Shown here: one piece after another, positions 1-5,917 of the stretch | How the letters are laid out: each line of letters starts with the position of its first letter | How positions within the stretch are numbered: position 1 is the stretch's first letter | NCBI GenBank assembly: GCA_021817355.1 | Contig: JAKAVI010000387.1 | Coordinates: forward strand, 1-8,092 | Source: Pseudomonadota bacterium | GTDB taxonomy: Bacteria > Pseudomonadota > Alphaproteobacteria > Micropepsales > Micropepsaceae | Direction: 5' to 3' | Length of the DNA stretch: 8,092 nucleotides | Notes under the pieces: model-generated | Seen by the model: only the letters and a program-made list of their open reading frames with translations | Told to the model about the DNA's origin: nothing | The model's database searches: none | Translations under genes and position numbers: made by a program

Positions 1-1
1 C

Positions 2-415
2 GCCAATATCCGCTCCAATCACTGGCTCTGTCAGATGGTCATACCGGAGATGATGGAGCGCAAGGATGGCTCGATCATCATCGTATCATCGATTGGAGGA
101 CTGCGGGGCTCGCCGGTGATCGGCGCCTACTGTATATCCAAGGCAGCGGACATGCAGCTGGCCCGCAACATCGCCGTCGAGTACGGCGCGCACAATATCC
201 GGGCCAATTGCATTGCCCCCGGCTTGATCAAGACTGATTTTGCCCGAGCCCTGTGGGAAAATCCCGAAACCCTCAAGCGGTCCACCTCTGGAGCTCCGCT
301 GCGTCGGATCGGCGAGCCTGACGAGATCGCCGGCGCGGCGGTGTTTCTCGCCTCGCGGGCCGGGTCCTTTACGACCGGCCAGGTGATCGTTTGCGATGGC
401 GGTGCAACGATCTGA
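2..415 (+). CDS. SDR-family NAD(P)-dependent oxidoreductase, C-terminal part (5' end outside window)
   Basis: Classical short-chain dehydrogenase/reductase, an NAD(P)(H)-dependent cytosolic oxidoreductase. The reading frame is open from base 2, so the N-terminal dinucleotide-binding glycine motif lies outside the window. What remains holds the catalytic region: the IIIVSS strand with the active-site Ser, then the YxxxK pair (Tyr codon 128-130, Lys codon 140-142). After these come NIRANCIAPGLIKTDF, the usual loop after the active site, and the C-terminal GQVIVCDGG strand typical of the family. The phrase IAPGLIKTDF-ARALWENPE resembles DHRS4-like SDRs, which act on carbonyl or 3-hydroxyacyl substrates; this is from memory and the substrate cannot be read from the fragment. 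It ends 78 bp before the cytochrome gene on the same strand. An internal ATG at 35 is not the true start, because the homologous sequence continues upstream of it. Confidence 0.93.
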   Translation, partial: ANIRSNHWLCQMVIPEMMERKDGSIIIVSSIGGLRGSPVIGAYCISKAADMQLARNIAVEYGAHNIRANCIAPGLIKTDFARALWENPETLKRSTSGAPLRRIGEPDEIAGAAVFLASRAGSFTTGQVIVCDGGATI

Positions 416-439
416 CGGCGGCATGACAATCGCTTCACT

Positions 440-472
440 GCGCGGCCTTGCCAAGATCGGCTAGGCTTGCGC
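440..472 (+). terminator. Stem-loop between the SDR and cytochrome genes (possible weak terminator)
   Basis: GCCTTGCC (445-452) pairs with GGCTAGGC (459-466) around a 6-nt loop, with one T-T mismatch. Flanking GCGC (440-443) and GCGC (469-472) can extend the stem across a small internal loop. No T-run follows, so it is not a canonical intrinsic terminator. It could be a processing or attenuation structure, or chance in GC-rich DNA. Confidence 0.3.
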
Positions 473-493
473 GGTTGACCGGGGAGTTGGGGC

Positions 494-1339
494 GTGCGTT
501 CTGGAATTAAGTGGGCCACAGGGCTGGCCGTAGTGGGGATAGTTGCACTGGGGGGGTGGCGAATCGACGCGACCTCACAGGCCGTGCTGACACATGTGTA
601 TGCACGGCCAGGACACGCTTTGGCGATCCTTCCCAGTGCGCAGATGGTCAGCGCAGGCAGGCGCCTGGTTCGGATCAATGGCTGCTCGGACTGTCACGGG
701 TCTGGCGACACCGGCCATGTGGTGCTTACCGGCTGGCTTGGCACCCGTCTGGTCGCGCCCAATCTGACCGTACTTGCCCACCGGCTATCGACGCAGCAAT
801 TGGCGGCCGCCATCCGTTATGGTGTCAAACCCGATGGTAGGGCCGTGATTTCCATGCCGGCCCAGCGTTTTCTGCGTGAATCGGATGCGGATGTCGCCGC
901 CATGATTGCCTACCTTCAATCACGGCCGGCAAAGCCTAATACCGCCGGGACAACACACTGGGGACTGGTTGGGAGGGCCATGTTGGCCACCGGCCTCATA
1001 CCGATCGCGGCCCAACACCTGCACCCCAGCGAACGCGGACCCTTAAGCACCCCCGTTGCGCCGCTTGCGCTAGGCCGCTACCTCACCCACACGCAATGCT
1101 CCGCCTGCCATGGACGACACCTTTCGGGCGAAGCAGACGTGGATTCTCCGGATCTGCGCTTTGCCATCAAACACTACTCGCTGGCAGCCTTTGAATCTTT
1201 CTTCCGCACTGGCATCGGCCAATTGGGGCACGGCACCTCCACCATGACCCCGTTGATCCGCAGGCGCTTTCATCTGCTCACTAAAGCCGAGGTACGCGCC
1301 ATCTACCTTTATCTCAATCACTCGACGGCTGAGAGCTGA
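494..1339 (+). CDS. Membrane-anchored diheme cytochrome c
   Basis: A 281-residue periplasmic electron carrier with two covalent c-type hemes. A hydrophobic segment at about residues 7-21, after a short basic N-terminus, acts as a signal anchor or signal peptide. The two heme-binding motifs are CSDCH (residues 64-68) and CSACH (202-206), one in each of two cytochrome c domains. Likely sixth ligands are Met121 (ISMPAQ) and Met251 (STMTPL). The arrangement resembles cytochrome subunits that pass electrons from periplasmic dehydrogenases to an oxidase, but the partner is not in the window. The start is GTG at 494, chosen for a GGGGAG ribosome-binding sequence at 481-486. The SDR gene upstream is on the same strand; co-transcription is possible, but a stem-loop lies between them. 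It converges on ald downstream. Confidence 0.9.
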   Translation: MRSGIKWATGLAVVGIVALGGWRIDATSQAVLTHVYARPGHALAILPSAQMVSAGRRLVRINGCSDCHGSGDTGHVVLTGWLGTRLVAPNLTVLAHRLSTQQLAAAIRYGVKPDGRAVISMPAQRFLRESDADVAAMIAYLQSRPAKPNTAGTTHWGLVGRAMLATGLIPIAAQHLHPSERGPLSTPVAPLALGRYLTHTQCSACHGRHLSGEADVDSPDLRFAIKHYSLAAFESFFRTGIGQLGHGTSTMTPLIRRRFHLLTKAEVRAIYLYLNHSTAES

Positions 1340-1366
1340 GCAAAGTACCAAACTGGCAAAGGAGGC

Positions 1367-1394
1367 CGCCGCGCCGTTCGAAAACGACGCGGCG
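1367..1394 (-). terminator. Stem-loop terminator between cytochrome c and ald
   Basis: Two 12-nt arms (1367-1378 and 1383-1394) form a GC-rich hairpin with a 4-nt loop in the 63-bp gap between convergent genes. Read on the minus strand the loop is TTCG and the only imperfect pair is a G-U wobble. Read on the plus strand the same position is a C-A mismatch. The hairpin therefore suits ald transcripts best but may act in both directions. Only a short T-rich tract (CCTCCTTT on the minus strand) follows. Confidence 0.6.
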
Positions 1395-1402
1395 TGAAGT
1401 AC

Positions 1403-2521
1403 CTAAAGTCCCAGGAATTTTTCGGCCGCTTCGAAGGGTAGATTCTGGGCTTCCGCTACAGCGCCATAGGTCAGCGTGCCGTGATAGACATTGAGCCCGG
1501 CCCGCAAATGCGGGTTCTTCTTCATCGCCGCCTCAGGCCCCAATTGCGCCAGCGCCAGAATGAACGGCAGGGTTGCATTGTTGAGTGCGAAGGTTGAGGT
1601 GCGGGCGACGCCGCCCGGCATGTTCGCCACACAATAATGCACGACATCATGCAGGATATAGGTTGGATCGGCATGGGTGGTGGCATGACTTGTTTCTGCA
1701 CAGCCACCCTGATCGATCGCCACGTCGACGATCACCGACCCTTTCTTCATTTGCCTGACCATGGATTCCTTGATCAGTTTGGGTGCTGCGGCCCCGGGCA
1801 GCAAGACTCCACCGATCACAAGATCTGCGCTGATCACCTGCTCCTCGATGGCATCAATCGTGGAAAACAGGGTCTGCATACGCGAGCCGAACTGTTCATC
1901 GAGCTCCTTCAGCCTGCCAAGGGACACGTCGAGCACGACGACATGAGCCTCAAGACCCATGGCCATGCGGGCAGCATTGCTGCCAACCACGCCACCACCT
2001 AGCACGACAACCCTGGCCGCGGGCACGCCTGGTACTCCGCCCAGTAGCTGGCCGCGCCCGCCTTGGGCGATTTCCAGGCAATGTGCCCCAGCTTGAATCG
2101 ACATACGTCCCGCCACTTCGCTCATTGGCGCAAGTAGGGGAAGCCCACCACGTGCATCCGTCACTGTTTCGTAGGCGATGCAGGTGGCACCGGATTTTAG
2201 CAGGCCCTGCGTTTGCTCAGGATCGGGAGCAAGATGCAGATACGTGAACAGCGTTTGCCCCTTGCGCAGCCGCTTGATTTCAGCGGCCTGCGGCTCCTTG
2301 ACCTTCACGATCATATCGGCCTGCGCAAATACCTCATCTGCTGAGGGCAATATGTTGGCCCCCGCCTTCACATAGAGCTCATCGTGCAATCCGATGGCCT
2401 CACCTGCCATGGTCTGGATCACCACCTCGTGGCCGTGGGCCGTCACTTCACGCACGGCTGCCGGCGTCATGCCGACCCGGTACTCATGATTCTTGATCTC
2501 TTTTGGTACTCCGATACGCAT
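1403..2521 (-). CDS. ald: Alanine dehydrogenase
   Basis: NAD-dependent L-alanine dehydrogenase (EC 1.4.1.1), which interconverts L-alanine with pyruvate, ammonia and NADH in the cytosol. It serves alanine catabolism and, in reverse, ammonia assimilation. The 372-residue length is typical of the family. The N-terminus [20 protein letters not shown] is the family signature. Substrate and catalytic residues known from studied enzymes fall at the same numbers here: Arg15, Lys75, His96 and Asp270. The nucleotide-binding fold shows [10 protein letters not shown] (171-180) and the acidic residue Asp198 at the end of the second strand, as expected for NAD preference. The ATG start at 2521 has an AAGAGG ribosome-binding sequence at 2533-2528. 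A hairpin follows the stop codon. The next gene upstream on this strand ends 529 bp away, so ald probably has its own promoter. Confidence 0.98.
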   Translation of the reverse strand: MRIGVPKEIKNHEYRVGMTPAAVREVTAHGHEVVIQTMAGEAIGLHDELYVKAGANILPSADEVFAQADMIVKVKEPQAAEIKRLRKGQTLFTYLHLAPDPEQTQGLLKSGATCIAYETVTDARGGLPLLAPMSEVAGRMSIQAGAHCLEIAQGGRGQLLGGVPGVPAARVVVLGGGVVGSNAARMAMGLEAHVVVLDVSLGRLKELDEQFGSRMQTLFSTIDAIEEQVISADLVIGGVLLPGAAAPKLIKESMVRQMKKGSVIVDVAIDQGGCAETSHATTHADPTYILHDVVHYCVANMPGGVARTSTFALNNATLPFILALAQLGPEAAMKKNPHLRAGLNVYHGTLTYGAVAEAQNLPFEAAEKFLGL

Positions 2522-2544
2522 GGCAGACCTCTTGTTGAAATATC

Positions 2545-2572
2545 AGTTTAGATGGCCGGGTATGGCTGTGAA
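2545..2572 (-). promoter_or_regulatory. Candidate sigma-70 promoter of ald
   Basis: On the minus strand TTCACA (2572-2567) and TAAACT (2550-2545) are separated by 16 bp and resemble -35 and -10 boxes. Transcription would start near 2538, giving a leader of about 16 nt that just contains the AAGAGG ribosome-binding sequence. The position suits ald, but the matches are imperfect and this rests on pattern alone. Confidence 0.3.
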
Positions 2573-3024
2573 CCTGCCGGTGATCTTGGCGACTTCCTGC
2601 CTGTCCTCCGCCTGCGTCCATGCCTAGGCGATAGCACCCGCAGAGGCACGCTGAATTCAATCGCAGGGGGGATAAGGGCACAGCATGGCCAGAACACCAT
2701 CGTGACCGCCCGGCAGGAATGAGGGCCGGTGTCATGCCTAAGACGGGAACTGGGTTTTAGATGGCTCGAAAAACGACGCTGCAGGGCCATGCCCGATGTC
2801 TTGAAAAAATCGGGCGGAAGCTAACAAAGAACCCAAGGTGATCAAAGATGCGCGCAGCGCATAGCTCCATTGCGACATCTTCGTTCAGAAATGCCGCCTG
2901 TTTCAACAACTAAAGCACAGCAGAAGCGCATCTGGCGTTGTGGTCGTCGCATCGGGCGCCGAAGGTGCTGCATCGCTCATGCTCCAGACCGGACAGCGAG
3001 GCTGCGCGCCGAGGTGCCGCGCCC

Positions 3025-3050
3025 GCCTCGCTGCTGCTCGGTGCCGAGGC
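3025..3050 (-). terminator. Inverted repeat just after the heptad-repeat gene
   Basis: GCCTCG (3025-3030) and CGAGGC (3045-3050) can pair immediately downstream of the minus-strand stop codon at 3053-3051, with a 14-nt loop. There is no T-run, so this is at best a weak or Rho-assisted terminator. Confidence 0.25.
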
Positions 3051-3593
3051 CTAGTGATGATGTCCGTGGTCGCCGTGATGACCGTGCCAATCTCCATGGC
3101 CGCCATGCCACTCACCGCGGTCACCATGCCATTCTCCGTGGCCGCCATGCCACTCACCGCGGTCACCCTGCCAGCCTCCGCGATCGCCGTGCCAGTCTCC
3201 GCCAACGTGGATCCAGTCATGGAAACGTTCACCATCCCAGCCTGACCAGCGCGCACTGTCCCAGTCATGCCATCCGCCATCAAGCCAGAACAGGCGCCGC
3301 CCACCATACCAACGATAATAGATTGGTCCTTGGTACCAGTAACCGTTCCAATACACGGGGCCCTTGTAGACATCGTAGCCGCAATAAGGTTCGCCGTAGT
3401 AATAGGAGCCGTAATAGTCCCCACAGGCGGGCGGGCCGTATGCGTAATCGGGGCCGTAGGCATTGCCATACCCGTAAATGGGTTGACCCACACCGATCGA
3501 GACACCCCAGCCAGCGGTGGCCGGTGCGGCTGCGGCCAATGCAAGCGCTCCGGCCAACGCGGCACCACGGGCAAGCCTGGTCAAAGTCGTCAT
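3051..3593 (-). CDS. Exported Tyr/Gly-rich protein with C-terminal His/Trp heptad repeats
   Basis: A 180-residue protein of unrecognised function. Residues 1-27 form a clear Sec signal peptide (basic MTTLTRLAR, a long Ala/Leu core, then ATA before the probable cut at 27/28), so it is exported to the periplasm or outside. Residues 30-97 are very rich in Tyr and Gly (about 19 Tyr), with Cys57 and Cys71. Residues 98-130 contain Trp-rich segments (GGWHDW, SGWDGERF). Residues 132-180 are seven exact-length heptads of consensus G-[DEG]-W-H-G-[DGH]-[RH], ending in HGHHH. Histidine clusters suggest metal binding, but this is inference. The ATG at 3593 is supported by AGGAGG at 3604-3599, 5 nt upstream, and by the signal peptide. 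It lies 113 bp after the aldolase gene on the same strand. An overlapping frame (3574-2903) lacks a signal peptide and is treated as a shadow. Confidence 0.82.
   Translation of the reverse strand: MTTLTRLARGAALAGALALAAAAPATAGWGVSIGVGQPIYGYGNAYGPDYAYGPPACGDYYGSYYYGEPYCGYDVYKGPVYWNGYWYQGPIYYRWYGGRRLFWLDGGWHDWDSARWSGWDGERFHDWIHVGGDWHGDRGGWQGDRGEWHGGHGEWHGDRGEWHGGHGDWHGHHGDHGHHH
3054..3200 (-). repeat. Seven tandem 21-bp coding repeats (heptad array)
   Basis: The last 147 coding bases of the gene consist of seven 21-bp units. A 42-bp higher-order period is visible: 3094-3135 and 3136-3177 are near-identical and share a 29-nt identical stretch (3097-3125 and 3139-3167). The outer units have diverged. 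This implies growth by duplication of two-unit blocks. Confidence 0.85.
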
Positions 3594-3619
3594 AGGTTCC
3601 TCCTGCCTCAGCCCATCGG

Positions 3620-3634
3620 GGACAATTTTTGTCC
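3620..3634. promoter_or_regulatory. Palindrome in the leader of the heptad-repeat gene
   Basis: GGACAATTTTTGTCC has perfect 6-bp arms around TTT and lies 26 bp upstream of the start codon at 3593. It could be an operator or a small leader hairpin. No regulator with a known matching site is encoded nearby, so the function is unassigned. Confidence 0.25.
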
Positions 3635-3706
3635 TGTCACCTGAACCCGAAATGAACGAGGCTCGGCGGTCAAGATGGAACCAACCTTTGTCACGGTGCT
3701 CGGAAT

Positions 3707-4843
3707 TTAGGCAGAGCGTCCACGTCCCTCGATACGCCAGATAGCTTCGAGCCGATCCCCGCGAACCGCATGAAGGCAGTCGTAAAGATTAACGGTTGGA
3801 TCACAATGCGGTACAATACATCCCACAGCCTGGCCGGCAACGAGCTTCGTTGCACCTGAATAAAAAATGCCGCCTTGCTCGTCGCCAAAAAAGAAGTAGC
3901 TCGCTCCATTTGGCGCACCCGCGATGATCTGTGGCGCATTCGCATCGGTGGCAAAGGACTTGTATCCCGCATCCGTTGTAGCAAGGCCATCGCGATTGGC
4001 ACTGATCACCGTCGTCTGGACAAACAGCGAGGTTGCAAAGGGGGCCCGGTCTCCGGATTTTTCCCAAACCTCGTTGTATTGGCGATCCATGAAGACATAG
4101 GATCCTACCTGTAGTTCGGTGAGAATTCCGGCATCCGGATCGATATCAAACGTACCGGTACCGCCGCCGGAGACAATTTTTGGCGTCAGGCCCAGTTCGT
4201 CCAATCCCTCGCAAAACTTCCTGAGTTCGGCCAGTGCCGAAAGCGACGCAGTACGTCGCTCATTGGCCGATTCCAGATGCTGAACTTGACCAGCATAGCA
4301 TTGCAGGCCCACATATTCGAGGCCAGGAGCGGCAGCTACCCGACGAATCAGGTCGTAGGCTTGCTCGCCCGGCAGCACCCCGGTGCGCCCAAGACCCGGA
4401 TCAATATCGACCAGCACCTTTAACGGCTTGCCTGTGGCTTGCGCCGCCACCGACAGCCGCGAGCTGATCTCGGAGTTGTCACACACCACAATCAGTTCAC
4501 CCAGCCGCCCGTTGAGCTCCACCAGGCGTCGGATGCCGGCATTGCTGACCACAGGCGAGGTGATAAGCACCGAATCAATTTCACCATCCGCCTGGGCCTC
4601 GGCCTCGCCAAGTTTGGCGACACAGATTCCAAGCGCTCCCGCCGCGATCTGGCGCTTTGATATTTCTACACATTTGTGGGTCTTGGCATGGGGCCGCAGA
4701 CCGATGCGGCGATGGTTCGCATAGGCGGCCATCGCGGCAATATTGGCCTCCAGGCTATCCAGATCGACAACCAGAGCCGGGGTCTGCAGCCGCGCCGCGC
4801 CACCTCGAACACCGATCAGGTTCGTGTTGAGAAATTCCGCCAT
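3707..4843 (-). CDS. D-threonine aldolase-family PLP enzyme (fold type III)
   Basis: A 378-residue cytosolic enzyme of the D-threonine aldolase / D-serine dehydratase-like family, which has an alanine-racemase-type barrel. The aldolase splits D-threonine and other D-3-hydroxy-amino acids into glycine and an aldehyde (EC 4.1.2.42). The PLP lysine is Lys54 in LRPHAKTHK, early in the barrel. GGGTGTFDID and ELQVGSYVFMD are family motifs of the phosphate- and substrate-binding half. The metal site reads PHCDPTVN, giving His346 and Asp348. An H-x-D pair is the arrangement of D-threonine aldolase, whereas D-serine dehydratases of this family use H-x-C; both points are from memory. ATG 4843 is preferred because it gives the usual family length. 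A TTG at 4909 would add 22 residues. It is divergent from the transporter gene, and the heptad-repeat gene follows 113 bp downstream. D-3-hydroxyaspartate dehydratase or D-serine dehydratase remain alternatives. Confidence 0.88.
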   Translation of the reverse strand: MAEFLNTNLIGVRGGAARLQTPALVVDLDSLEANIAAMAAYANHRRIGLRPHAKTHKCVEISKRQIAAGALGICVAKLGEAEAQADGEIDSVLITSPVVSNAGIRRLVELNGRLGELIVVCDNSEISSRLSVAAQATGKPLKVLVDIDPGLGRTGVLPGEQAYDLIRRVAAAPGLEYVGLQCYAGQVQHLESANERRTASLSALAELRKFCEGLDELGLTPKIVSGGGTGTFDIDPDAGILTELQVGSYVFMDRQYNEVWEKSGDRAPFATSLFVQTTVISANRDGLATTDAGYKSFATDANAPQIIAGAPNGASYFFFGDEQGGIFYSGATKLVAGQAVGCIVPHCDPTVNLYDCLHAVRGDRLEAIWRIEGRGRSA

Positions 4844-4911
4844 CGTCTTTGCGCCCGCTTCGTGCTTGGCTTCACCCCGAAGACTTTCCGAGACGGGCGG
4901 CAAATTCAAGC

Positions 4912-5745
4912 ATGTCTGCGCTGCTTCTCATCCTGATGTCAGCATTCATTCACGCTGTCCTCAATCTGCTGACCAAACAGGCAGAGGACAAATTTGCTAT
5001 CCGGCTATTAATTGGCTCGAGTTCGGCGGCGCTGATGACCCCTGCCCTCCTACTGCTACCGCTACCGCATGGACTGGCGGCAGGGCTGCTGCTGGCAACA
5101 GCCATAGTACACGCCGTCTATGAATATCTGCTGGTGCGTGCATATGAGAGTGCACCCTTTTCGCTGACCTATCCGGTGGCGCGGGGCAGCGGCCCACTCT
5201 TTGCCGCGCTCGGGATCATGTTGGTCCTCCGCCAACCGGTTGGTGGACTTGAAATATTGGGTATTGTCCTCGTCTGTGTTGGCGTGGTTGGCCTTGGCTG
5301 GTCACAGCGCAAAGCCGCAGGTGCAGTCTCTGGCGTGGCCTATGCTCTGGCAACCGGGTGCACCATCGGCACCTACACTTTGATTGACGCCACAGGCGTG
5401 CGCACCGTGTCTGATCCGTTCGTCTATGTAGCCTGGTTTTTTATTGCCTATGGCGCCGCCATCCTCGTCGTGGCGCCAGCCGTGCGCGGTCGGGCAGTGC
5501 TGCTTGCTGCCCGTCGCCAGATGTACAAGGCACCATTGCTCGGAACGCTCGCGGTTGCGACTTATGGCGGCGCACTCCTGGCCTATCGCTTGGGCGCCAC
5601 CGCGCGTTTAGTGGCATTGCGTGAGACCAGCGTGCTCTTTGGGACAGCGCTCGCCGTGATTTTTCTGCGTGAACGGATGGGGCTAAGGCGCTGGCTTGCA
5701 GCCGCGACCATCGCCGTCGGGGCCATGGTTCTGGCCGGCGCTTGA
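4912..5745 (+). CDS. EamA/DMT-family transporter
   Basis: A 277-residue integral inner-membrane protein of the drug/metabolite transporter superfamily. Known members mostly export amino acids, nucleosides or other small metabolites. It has two repeated halves of about 130 residues, each with roughly five hydrophobic helices, joined around the basic segment SQRKAAG (about 131-137). The conserved tail of each half is visible: the first has ESAPFSLTYPVARGSGPLF, the second has ALRETSVLFG followed by FLRERMG. The ATG at 4912 starts directly at the first membrane helix. A TTG at 4849 in frame would add a non-hydrophobic 21-residue leader that overlaps the aldolase promoter region, so it is not preferred. 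No strong ribosome-binding sequence precedes the ATG. The 68-bp gap to the divergent aldolase gene suggests a shared control region. The deacetylase gene follows 172 bp downstream on the same strand. The substrate is unknown. Confidence 0.88.
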   Translation: MSALLLILMSAFIHAVLNLLTKQAEDKFAIRLLIGSSSAALMTPALLLLPLPHGLAAGLLLATAIVHAVYEYLLVRAYESAPFSLTYPVARGSGPLFAALGIMLVLRQPVGGLEILGIVLVCVGVVGLGWSQRKAAGAVSGVAYALATGCTIGTYTLIDATGVRTVSDPFVYVAWFFIAYGAAILVVAPAVRGRAVLLAARRQMYKAPLLGTLAVATYGGALLAYRLGATARLVALRETSVLFGTALAVIFLRERMGLRRWLAAATIAVGAMVLAGA

Positions 5746-5917
5746 GTTCATTGACGCGTTCGCGGCATGCTGCAAGACCGATCCCTTCCGCGGTCGGGGC
5801 CAGAGTGGGCTCTTCGGGGGGAGACTTGCACAGGGATACGGCCGCTTGAATGTCCAGGCCCGCCGGTCGCGTCACGTCCACGAATTCTAAGGCGGAGCTC
5901 CGGGCCGGGAAAAAGCC

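Larger units (their letters stand above)
2522..3050. other. 529-bp stretch without a convincing gene, upstream of ald
   Basis: No reading frame on either strand has both a plausible ribosome-binding site and family-like sequence. The few open frames overlap one another and look like shadows. The stretch holds the candidate ald promoter (2545-2572), a 7-bp inverted repeat GCCCGAT/ATCGGGC (2791-2797 and 2809-2815) without a T-run, and a GC-rich inverted repeat just after the stop of the upstream gene. I found no recognisable glycine or other riboswitch in the ald leader. No tRNA-like structure was seen. Confidence 0.5.

Noticed and set aside
127..678. Minus-strand frame of 183 codons across the SDR/cytochrome junction
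   Set aside because: It is antisense to two clear genes and has no family-like motif.
2522..2720. Possible riboswitch in the ald leader
   Set aside because: I compared it with the glycine aptamer pattern and did not find its conserved core. The likely leader is too short to hold an aptamer if the candidate promoter is correct.
2791..2815. 7-bp inverted repeat GCCCGAT/ATCGGGC with an 11-nt loop
   Set aside because: It has no T-run on either strand and is far from any stop codon; it may be chance in GC-rich DNA.
3094..3177. Repeats resembling a CRISPR array
   Set aside because: The 42-bp units are directly adjacent with no unique spacers and keep an amino-acid heptad, so this is a coding tandem repeat.
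2903..3574. Minus-strand frame overlapping the repeat protein (223 codons)
   Set aside because: It is a frame-shifted shadow of the repeat gene, rich in Thr, Ala, Gly and Met from the repeat codons, without a signal peptide or start signals.
2870..3595. Long plus-strand frame rich in Arg and His opposite the repeat protein
   Set aside because: It is the complement of a low-complexity repeat gene. It has no ribosome-binding site or family-like sequence, and the minus-strand gene has a signal peptide and a strong AGGAGG.
4172..4182. Second copy of GACAATTTTTG, as in the palindrome at 3621
   Set aside because: It lies in the aldolase coding sequence, lacks the second palindrome arm, and is short enough to be chance.
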